Origin: an uncultured Ruminococcus sp.
GTDB lineage: Bacteria; Bacillota_A; Clostridia; Oscillospirales; Ruminococcaceae
Direction of reading: 5' to 3'
Length of the DNA: 5,673 bases
Assembly (NCBI GenBank): GCA_902782875.1
Contig: CACZPE010000168.1
Coordinates: 1-5,673, forward strand
The first letter of the stretch is position 1; every line of letters starts with the position of its first letter. Both the position numbers and the translations under genes were made by a program. Of this stretch, positions 1-5,673 are shown piece by piece. A model generated the notes under the pieces. The model worked only from the letters and a program-made list of their open reading frames with translations, ran no database searches and had not been told where the DNA came from.

Positions 1-817
1 GAAGGGAGCAGACGGCACGTATATGGCTGGTCTGCACGAGCTCAATCCGAATATGACATACAGCGACATAATAGAATCGCTTCAGAAAGAGCCTGTAAAC
101 AACAGGGAATTTGTTACTATCACATTCCCCGAGGGTATCAGACTTATAGAAGCTGCAAAGAAGCTTGAAGACGCTGGCGTATGCGATGCCAACGAATTCA
201 TAAGAGCATTCAATTCTACTAAGATCGGATTTGATTTTGAAGAACAGGTGCATTCCGATCCTATGAAATTCTATAAAATGGAAGGATATTTCTTCCCGGA
301 TACTTATGAATTCTTCCTGGATGAAGACCCGAAAACAGTTGTAAAAAAGGTATTCAGGAACTTTGATTATCGTGTAACTCCCGACTACTACGGACGTATG
401 AAGGATATGGGCATGAGCCTTGAGGAAGTTATCACGCTCGCTTCAATTGTACAGCGTGAAGCATCTGATCCTTATGATATGAAATACGTAGCGTCTGTAT
501 TCATAAACCGTCTGCACGATCCGGAAGAATTTCCGAAGCTTCAGTCAGACCCCACTACAAACTATGTTGATGAAGTGATAAGACCTAATCTTGAGATATA
601 TTCCGGAAGCATCTGTGATGCTTATGATACCTACAAGGGTGACGGACTGCCTCCCGGACCTATATGCAATCCGGGTTTAGATGCTATAGAGGCAGTATTG
701 TATCCGAGAGATACGAAATATTACTATTTCTGTTCAAGTCTTGATTCCGAGGAGTTCTACTATGCTGAGACTCTCGAGGAACATGAACAGAATCTTGTCG
801 AAGCAGGTCTGAGATAA
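1..817 (+). CDS. mltG: Endolytic murein transglycosylase MltG (5'-truncated)
   Basis: MltG (YceG family; YrrL in B. subtilis) is a membrane-anchored lytic transglycosylase that cuts growing glycan strands near the membrane and so ends their polymerisation. The reading frame is open from base 2, giving 271 visible codons; the ATG at 23 is internal, because the codons before it already encode the family's conserved G-T-Y turn. The visible part starts in the LysM-like subdomain, which includes a TFPEGIR motif near base 120. The catalytic domain follows with MEGYFFPDTY (278-307), ASIVQREAS with its likely catalytic Glu at 458-460, LQSDPTTNY (539-565) and GLPPGPICNPG (644-676). All are diagnostic of the family and none is disrupted. 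The N-terminal cytoplasmic tail and transmembrane anchor are missing only because the window begins inside the gene. The gene ends in TAA, 10 bp before the U32 gene, with which it is probably co-transcribed. Identity is near certain. Confidence 0.96.
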   Translation, partial: KGADGTYMAGLHELNPNMTYSDIIESLQKEPVNNREFVTITFPEGIRLIEAAKKLEDAGVCDANEFIRAFNSTKIGFDFEEQVHSDPMKFYKMEGYFFPDTYEFFLDEDPKTVVKKVFRNFDYRVTPDYYGRMKDMGMSLEEVITLASIVQREASDPYDMKYVASVFINRLHDPEEFPKLQSDPTTNYVDEVIRPNLEIYSGSICDAYDTYKGDGLPPGPICNPGLDAIEAVLYPRDTKYYYFCSSLDSEEFYYAETLEEHEQNLVEAGLR

Positions 818-821
818 GGAG
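816..821 (+). promoter_or_regulatory. Ribosome binding site of the U32 gene
   Basis: AAGGAG lies 6 nt before the ATG at 828 and overlaps the last two bases of the mltG stop codon. This fixes the start of the downstream gene. It also suggests that ribosomes finishing mltG can re-initiate there. Confidence 0.85.
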
Positions 822-827
822 TATCAT

Positions 828-2054
828 ATGTTTGAAAATCTTGAAGTGCTTTCTCCTGCAGGAGACGAAGAGCGGCTCGATGCCGCTCTTGATTTCGGTG
901 CTGATGCCGTATATCTTGCAAAGACTTCTTTTGGTATGAGAGCAGGTCCGAAGAATTTTGACGAGGACGGACTTGCCGCGGCTGTTAAAAAGTGCCACAG
1001 CAGAGGAGTAAAAGTGCATCTGACCTGCAATACACTGCCCAGAAACAATGAAATACCTGAATTTGAGGGATTTATCAAGCAAGCATACGACTGCGGGATC
1101 GATGCGGCTATTGTGGCTGATCTGGGGTTATTATCCCTGATAAAGAAATATACACCTTCTCTCGAAATACATATGTCTACTCAGACAGGTATAGTGAACT
1201 ATGTATCTGCAAATGAGCTCTATAATATGGGGGCAAAACGTGTAGTACTGGCCCGTGAGCTTTCACTGGATGAAGTCGCGGAGATCAGGGCGAAAACCCC
1301 GAAGGAGCTGGATATAGAGACATTTGTTCACGGAGCTATGTGTGTGTCATTTTCAGGCAGATGTCTGCTTTCGTCATATCTTGTTGACCGTGATGCCAAC
1401 AGGGGACAGTGCGCACAGCCGTGCCGATGGGGCTATCATCTGATGGAAGAAAAGCGCGAAGGGCAGTTCTTTCCTGTATTTGAGGATGAAAAAGGAACAT
1501 ATATCCTCAATTCCAAAGATATGTGCATGATCGATCATATAGACAAGCTTGCTAAAGCGGGCGTTACTTCTTTCAAGATAGAAGGTCGCGCTAAATCGGC
1601 ATACTATGTTTCTGTCATAACAAATGCTTACAGAATGGCTGTCGATCATTTCAGAAAGGATCCCGACCATTATGAACTGCCCGAAAGTATACGCAGTGAG
1701 GTATTCAAGGTAAGCCACAGGGACTACTGCACAGGATTTTTCTTCGGTCATCCTTCTGAATGCAGACAGTATTATGCAGACAGCGGATATATAAGGAATT
1801 ATGATGTATGTGCTGTTGTTACAGGCTGTGACAGCGAACGTATTTACGCTGTACAGCGGAACAAATTCTATGCAGGTGATGATCTTGAAGTGCTTGCTCC
1901 CGGAAAGCCGTGCATATGCATGAAGGCTGAGGATATGAGAAATGCCGAAGACGAGCAGATCGAGGATACACGCCATGCTGCCATGGCTTTTTCGATGAAA
2001 AATACATCAGGAATCATATTTCCTGCAAATACGATCATAAGAAAACAGGTCTGA
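828..2054 (+). CDS. trhP: U32 family protein, probable tRNA 5-hydroxyuridine synthase TrhP
   Basis: The 408-residue protein belongs to the 'peptidase U32' family. The branch closest in length and layout (E. coli YegQ/TrhP, B. subtilis YrrO) makes 5-hydroxyuridine at wobble position 34 of tRNA, using prephenate and needing Fe-S cluster assembly; most members are probably not proteases. Residues 5-40 carry the N-terminal hallmark LSPAGD...GADAVYL. Residues 164-182 fit the U32 signature exactly (E-x-F-x2-G-A-M-C-x4-G-x-C-x-L-S). Cys172, Cys179, Cys195, Cys199 and Cys233 are candidate cluster ligands, followed by KIEGRAKSAYY (250-260). Residues about 325-406 match the U32 C-terminal domain, with QRNKFYAGDDLEVL and a final IIRK. 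The start is set by AAGGAG 6 nt upstream. Both ends are tightly packed, 10 bp after mltG and 1 bp before recD2. The family is certain; the tRNA substrate is inferred from homology and from linkage to mltG, as in B. subtilis. RlhA is less likely because it is much longer. Confidence 0.88.
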   Translation: MFENLEVLSPAGDEERLDAALDFGADAVYLAKTSFGMRAGPKNFDEDGLAAAVKKCHSRGVKVHLTCNTLPRNNEIPEFEGFIKQAYDCGIDAAIVADLGLLSLIKKYTPSLEIHMSTQTGIVNYVSANELYNMGAKRVVLARELSLDEVAEIRAKTPKELDIETFVHGAMCVSFSGRCLLSSYLVDRDANRGQCAQPCRWGYHLMEEKREGQFFPVFEDEKGTYILNSKDMCMIDHIDKLAKAGVTSFKIEGRAKSAYYVSVITNAYRMAVDHFRKDPDHYELPESIRSEVFKVSHRDYCTGFFFGHPSECRQYYADSGYIRNYDVCAVVTGCDSERIYAVQRNKFYAGDDLEVLAPGKPCICMKAEDMRNAEDEQIEDTRHAAMAFSMKNTSGIIFPANTIIRKQV

Positions 2055-2055
2055 T

Positions 2056-4254
2056 ATGGCAGAAAAGTATATTAGCATAGAAGGAACGGTTGATACTGTC
2101 CTGTTCTGCAATGAAGAAAACGGATATATCGTGCTTGATCTTGATACAGGCAGTGATTATGTAACCGTTGTGGGAGAACTGGGACTTATCGAAGAGGGAG
2201 AAGAACTGAGGCTTACAGGCGAATACGTTTCTCATCCTAAATTCGGAGATCAGTTCAAGGCGGTATCATGCGAAAGAAAGCTGCCTGCAACCGAAACAGC
2301 CATACTCAAATACCTGTCGTCAGGTGCTGTAAAGGGTATAGGGCCTGCTCTTGCAAAAAAAATTGTCGCACAGTTCGGATCTGATACACTTACGATAATT
2401 GAAAATGATCCTGACGCGCTTTCATCCGTGAAAGGAGTATCAGCTTCAAAAGCTGAGGAGATATCCCAGGAATTCAAGCGGATACACGGCGTAAGGACGC
2501 TTATGATCTTTCTGTCGGGATATGGTATCGCTCCGTCTGTAGCTATGTCTGCGTGGAAACGCTGGGGACAGTTTGCTGTTGAGATGATCAAATCGGATCC
2601 GTATATCCTTTGCGGTACAGGTATAGAACTGGGATTTGAGCAGGCTGACCGTATGGCGGCTGATCTCGCAATCCCTTCTGATTCTCCTGCCCGTGTCAAG
2701 GCGGGTATAATCTATATACTTTCTCACAATGCACTCAACGGTCATACCTGCTCTCCGGAGGACAAGCTTATACCTACAGCCTGCAGACTGCTGGGGACAG
2801 ATGAAGCATGTGTTTCCGATAACATTGCGGCGGCAACAGATGAAGAAGAGCTGGTCATATATACCAAAAACGACAGAAAATATGTGTTTCTTCCCGAATA
2901 TGCAAGAGCAGAGAGTTATATCAGCTCACGGCTTATGCTCATGGATTCCTGCTTCAAGGACAACGGAGAAGACTATACCAAGCTCATAGATATTGAAGAA
3001 AAGACCAAGCGCATCACATATGCAGAAAAACAGCGAGAGGCCATAGCGAAGGCCCTTTCAAGAGGATACCTCATCCTTACGGGAGGACCGGGTACAGGAA
3101 AGACCACTACACTGAAGGCAATAATCTCAATGTTTGAACAGCGCGGTCAGAAGGTCATGATAACAGCTCCTACAGGCAGGGCAGCCAAACGCATCTCCGA
3201 TCTTACTGGATATCCCGCAAAGACTATACATCGCCTTCTTGAAGTGATGTATGAAGGCTCGGGACAGCTGCGGTTCAAGCACAATGAACAAAATCCGCTG
3301 ACTTGTGATGTTATGATAATAGATGAGATGTCTATGGTCGACTGTCAGCTGTTTGAAGCTCTGCTCAGAGCCATGAAGCTGTCCTGTCGTCTGATAATGG
3401 TAGGAGATAGTGATCAGCTCCCGTCGGTAGGAGCAGGAAATATACTGCGTGATATGACAGAAAGCAAAAAGCTTTCCGTAGTAGCCCTTACAGAGATATT
3501 CAGACAAGCTGAAAAAAGCCTTATCATAACTAATGCTCACAGGATAGTAAATGGTGAACAGCCTGAACTCACGAGAAAGGATAACGACTTTTTCTTTATA
3601 CAGAGGCTGAATATAGAGGAGGCATCAGCTACCGTACTTGATCTGTGTGCCAGACGTCTGCCGGATGCATACGGTTTTTCTTCATTTGATGATATACAGG
3701 TGTTGTGTCCTTCGAGAAAAGGTCTGCTGGGCACTGTTGAACTGAATAAGATACTTCAGGAGCGTCTCAATCCTCCGGGCAAGGATAAGGCAGAGATCAA
3801 GGGAATGCTGTACACATTCCGTGACGGAGACAAGGTGATGCAGACCAAAAACAACTATGATATCTGCTGGACACGAGATGGAGAGGCAGGTACAGGCATA
3901 TTCAACGGAGATATAGGGACTATCGTCAAAGTAAAGCGCTCGGACAACACGGTGGTTATTGATTTTGAAGGGCGTATCGCTGAATATACTGTAAAAAACC
4001 TTGAAGAAGCAGAGCTTGCATATGCTGTTACGGTGCATAAAAGTCAGGGCAGTGAATTCAACGCTGTGATAATCCCGCTTCTGGGAGGCTTTGATAAGCT
4101 TTATTACAGAAATCTGCTTTATACTGCTGTTACAAGAGCCAAAAAACTGCTTATCATCGTCGGCTCAAAAGCAATAGTTGAAAAGATGGTAGCTAATGAC
4201 AGGAGAACTCTCAGATATACCTGTCTGAAAGACAGACTGCTGAAGGAAGGCTGA
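2056..4254 (+). CDS. recD2: ATP-dependent DNA helicase RecD2
   Basis: RecD2 is an SF1B helicase that moves 5'-3' on single-stranded DNA in the cytoplasm and acts in DNA repair and fork stability, independently of RecBC. The 732-residue protein is of normal family length. Residues 1-75 look like the N-terminal OB-type domain. Helix-hairpin-helix elements follow at about 90-108 (VKGIGPALAKKI) and 122-136 (SSVKGVSASKA). The helicase motifs are intact: Walker A GGPGTGKT (343-350, Lys349), motif Ia APTGRAAKR (371-379), Walker B IIDEMSM (421-427, Asp423/Glu424), motif III GDSDQLPSVGAGN (450-462), motif IV LTEIFRQ (478-484), motif V VTVHKSQGSEF (658-668) and motif VI YTAVTRAKK (689-697). The ATG at 2056 is the natural start, since an in-frame TAA lies at 2038-2040. 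The ribosome site is weak (AGG at 2047-2049) and only 1 bp separates it from the previous stop, so translation is probably coupled. The long N-terminal part separates it from RecBCD-type RecD. Confidence 0.97.
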   Translation: MAEKYISIEGTVDTVLFCNEENGYIVLDLDTGSDYVTVVGELGLIEEGEELRLTGEYVSHPKFGDQFKAVSCERKLPATETAILKYLSSGAVKGIGPALAKKIVAQFGSDTLTIIENDPDALSSVKGVSASKAEEISQEFKRIHGVRTLMIFLSGYGIAPSVAMSAWKRWGQFAVEMIKSDPYILCGTGIELGFEQADRMAADLAIPSDSPARVKAGIIYILSHNALNGHTCSPEDKLIPTACRLLGTDEACVSDNIAAATDEEELVIYTKNDRKYVFLPEYARAESYISSRLMLMDSCFKDNGEDYTKLIDIEEKTKRITYAEKQREAIAKALSRGYLILTGGPGTGKTTTLKAIISMFEQRGQKVMITAPTGRAAKRISDLTGYPAKTIHRLLEVMYEGSGQLRFKHNEQNPLTCDVMIIDEMSMVDCQLFEALLRAMKLSCRLIMVGDSDQLPSVGAGNILRDMTESKKLSVVALTEIFRQAEKSLIITNAHRIVNGEQPELTRKDNDFFFIQRLNIEEASATVLDLCARRLPDAYGFSSFDDIQVLCPSRKGLLGTVELNKILQERLNPPGKDKAEIKGMLYTFRDGDKVMQTKNNYDICWTRDGEAGTGIFNGDIGTIVKVKRSDNTVVIDFEGRIAEYTVKNLEEAELAYAVTVHKSQGSEFNAVIIPLLGGFDKLYYRNLLYTAVTRAKKLLIIVGSKAIVEKMVANDRRTLRYTCLKDRLLKEG

Positions 4255-4292
4255 ATTTGTTCCAAAAAATGATTACAAATACAAATAAACAC

Positions 4293-4321
4293 TTGAAGTA
4301 TAGCGAACAATATGATATATT
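4293..4321 (+). promoter_or_regulatory. Predicted sigma-A type promoter for the secreted protein gene
   Basis: TTGAAG (4293-4298) and TATATT (4316-4321) are separated by exactly 17 bp, close to the TTGACA/TATAAT consensus. Transcription would start near 4328, leaving a leader of about 27 nt before the ATG at 4355. The surrounding gap is very AT-rich, so a chance match is possible. The long gap after three tightly packed genes supports a separate promoter here. Confidence 0.55.
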
Positions 4322-4332
4322 AAGAATATATC
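4314..4332. repeat. 8-bp perfect inverted repeat over the -10 box and start site
   Basis: GATATATT (4314-4321) and AATATATC (4325-4332) are exact reverse complements separated by AAG. The left arm contains the whole predicted -10 box and the right arm spans the expected start site. It could be a dimeric repressor site or simply AT-rich sequence. It is not a terminator, having a weak A/T stem and no T-tract. Confidence 0.4.
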
Positions 4333-4340
4333 TTGATGAT

Positions 4341-4347
4341 AGGGAGG
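4341..4347 (+). promoter_or_regulatory. Strong ribosome binding site of the secreted protein gene
   Basis: AGGGAGG lies 7 nt upstream of the ATG at 4355. It is the best Shine-Dalgarno match in the window and decides the start. That start also places a textbook signal peptide at the N-terminus. Confidence 0.85.
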
Positions 4348-4354
4348 CAAAATA

Positions 4355-5673
4355 ATGAGAAAAATTATAAAATATGCAGTTGTACCCGCTGCTCTGGCTG
4401 CGATGCTCAGCTGCCCTGTACATGCTGCAGATATAGGCTGGCAGGGGGAAACCGGCAACTCAAAGTATATTGTGGAAGACGGAAGCTATGCAAAGGGTAT
4501 AGTTATCATAGACGGTACTGCTTACCGCTTTACAGCTGACGGCTCTCCGCTCGGAAAGCATACAGGTATATGTACTGACAGAGGCGGAACAAAGTACTAT
4601 GCTGACGGTATACAGATCAAGGACAGCTGGATGCAGGTACGTAACTCAAAGTACTATTTCGGCTCTGACGGTTATGCCGTAACAGGCAGAAATGAGATAG
4701 ACGGCGCATTCTATTCATTCGATAAAAAGGGAAGGCTGCTGACTGCTGCTGACAAAAAGAGCTTTGAGATTAACGCAGACAAGGATAAGATATTCATCGG
4801 TGATAATGAGATCATCACTATGACCGTTAGCTCTCAGTCTCTTTCAGAGACTGCAACTGTTGGCAATGCGATAGAGCTTCACAAAATGACAGACAACGGC
4901 TGGGTAAGGCTTACTTCCACAAACGCAGGCGATCCTGTGTATATGAACGAGAATACACTCGGCATGATGCTGGACGGTACATATGTTTCCTCTGTAACCT
5001 TCAGCTTTACTCCTGACAAGTTTTCTTCAAAGCTTACGGAAGGGCATTACAGAGTAGCTGTTCCTGTTGTTTCCGGTAACGGAAATATATATCTGTACAG
5101 TGAATTTGACGCTGAAAAGAACGCTGAAGTCAAGACTGACAAAGCTGAATACGATATCCGTACTACCAACAAGGTAGAACTTACTGCCAGACTTTATTCC
5201 GACAGTTTTGTATATCCCAAGGTAAATGAGCTTTACATAAAGAAAAACGGTTCATGGAAGCTTGTTGAACCTATTGACGGCAAGGCTGTCACTTCCTCAT
5301 CACAGCACGCTTCCGCAGGCACTGTATATCATTCATATCTTGATCTTACAAGATATGATAAGGCCACTCTTGAAACAGGCACTTACAAGGCGTATATAGG
5401 TGATGGCCTTGCAGCAGAGTTCATGCTTTCAAATCCTGTTGATATCACTATCGAGCAGGCTCCTGTAAATGATTCACACAATGTCAAGGTAACTCTCACA
5501 ATGCGCAGCAGAAAATATGATGAGATAACCTGCAAGGGCTATGGCGGAGAGCTGTGGTATTTCTCAGGCAAGGTATGGAGCGAAGTATCACGCAGAAATG
5601 AGTATCCCGTAAAGACAGAGACACATCTTGAAAAGGGTTACGTATATACTCAGGATGTTATACTTACTGATTA
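4355..5673 (+). CDS. Secreted protein with cell-wall-binding-like repeats and tandem Ig-like modules (3'-truncated)
   Basis: I recognise no named gene. The frame stays open for 439 codons to the window end, which cuts the next codon after TA. Residues 1-24 form a signal peptide: basic MRKIIK, a hydrophobic core, and a likely signal peptidase I cut after VHA. Residues about 35-130 hold short imperfect units rich in Tyr, Asp and Gly (NSKYIVEDG, DGTAYRFTADG, GTKYYADG, NSKYYFGSDG, DGAFYSFDKKG), resembling choline/glucan/cell-wall-binding repeats. Three related modules of about 105-120 residues follow, each with a matching segment: ELHKMTDNGWVRL (174-186), ELYIKKNGSWKLV (292-304) and ELWYFSGKVWSEV (399-411). 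Modules one and two also share LTEGHYRVAV (227-236) and LETGTYKAYI (339-348). They look like all-beta Ig-like domains. No catalytic motif, sortase signal or dockerin is visible in the part present. A surface-attached or extracellular binding role is inferred. Promoter, ribosome site and the 100-bp gap suggest transcription separate from recD2. Confidence 0.85.
   Translation, partial: MRKIIKYAVVPAALAAMLSCPVHAADIGWQGETGNSKYIVEDGSYAKGIVIIDGTAYRFTADGSPLGKHTGICTDRGGTKYYADGIQIKDSWMQVRNSKYYFGSDGYAVTGRNEIDGAFYSFDKKGRLLTAADKKSFEINADKDKIFIGDNEIITMTVSSQSLSETATVGNAIELHKMTDNGWVRLTSTNAGDPVYMNENTLGMMLDGTYVSSVTFSFTPDKFSSKLTEGHYRVAVPVVSGNGNIYLYSEFDAEKNAEVKTDKAEYDIRTTNKVELTARLYSDSFVYPKVNELYIKKNGSWKLVEPIDGKAVTSSSQHASAGTVYHSYLDLTRYDKATLETGTYKAYIGDGLAAEFMLSNPVDITIEQAPVNDSHNVKVTLTMRSRKYDEITCKGYGGELWYFSGKVWSEVSRRNEYPVKTETHLEKGYVYTQDVILTD

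Noticed and set aside
1374..1976. 200-codon open frame on the minus strand within the U32 gene
   Set aside because: It lies antisense to a gene with an intact family signature. Its translation has no recognisable domain, and I see no ribosome site supporting it. The other minus-strand frames across the window are shadows of the same kind.
828..2054. Annotation of the U32 gene as a collagenase-like protease
   Set aside because: The family name is historical. The length, cysteine pattern, U32 C-terminal domain and mltG linkage fit the tRNA hydroxylation branch better, though activity cannot be proved from sequence.
4221..4235. Perfect 6-bp hairpin CTGTCT-GAA-AGACAG near the end of recD2, considered as a terminator
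   Set aside because: It is inside the recD2 coding sequence, is not G+C-rich and has no T-run after it. No convincing terminator is visible in 4255-4292 either: ATTTGT/ACAAAT (4255-4260/4275-4280) is a weak A/T pairing.
2056..4254. RecD subunit of a RecBCD nuclease
   Set aside because: The protein has the long N-terminal OB and helix-hairpin-helix region of RecD2, and no recB or recC lies nearby in the window.
4355..4420. Possible lipoprotein signal, with a Cys at residue 20 of the secreted protein
   Set aside because: The residues before the Cys (M-L-S) do not fit the lipobox well, and Pro follows the Cys. VHA just downstream is a good signal peptidase I site.
4333..4539. 68-codon plus-strand open frame overlapping the start of the secreted protein gene
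   Set aside because: It is in a different frame from the protein with the signal peptide, repeats and strong ribosome site, and its product is Cys/Arg-rich with no domain.

Overview
The window reads as ordinary chromosomal DNA from a Gram-positive, low-to-mid G+C member of the Clostridia. The best guess is a Ruminococcus-like gut or rumen anaerobe. That guess rests on heavy ATA (Ile) and AGA/AGG (Arg) codon use, strong AGGAGG-type ribosome sites, a monoderm-style secreted wall-associated protein, and a gene order related to the Bacillus subtilis yrrL-yrrM-yrrN-yrrO region. The genus is an inference; no rRNA or other marker gene is present.

Layout, all on the + strand: (1) 1-817 is the 3' part of mltG, a membrane-anchored lytic transglycosylase that cuts nascent peptidoglycan; its N-terminus and membrane anchor lie outside the window. 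(2) 828-2054 is a complete U32-family gene, most likely trhP, for 5-hydroxylation of the wobble uridine in certain tRNAs. (3) 2056-4254 is a complete recD2, a 5'-3' SF1B DNA helicase used in repair. (4) A 100-bp AT-rich gap follows, with a plausible sigma-A type promoter, an 8-bp inverted repeat on its -10 box, and a strong ribosome site. (5) 4355 to the window end is an uncharacterised secreted protein with a signal peptide, short cell-wall/choline-binding-like repeats and three tandem beta-sandwich modules; its 3' end is cut off.

The first three genes are spaced by 10 bp and 1 bp, with no terminator or promoter visible between them, so they are probably one transcript. They do not form a single pathway: cell-wall cutting, tRNA modification and DNA repair are grouped as a housekeeping cluster. 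The secreted protein appears to be its own transcription unit and the only accessory-like item.

I found no mobile element, CRISPR array, RNA gene or clear new system. The points most worth a second look are the modular secreted protein and its promoter/operator-like region, and the direct mltG-trhP junction without the trmR methyltransferase that separates them in B. subtilis.
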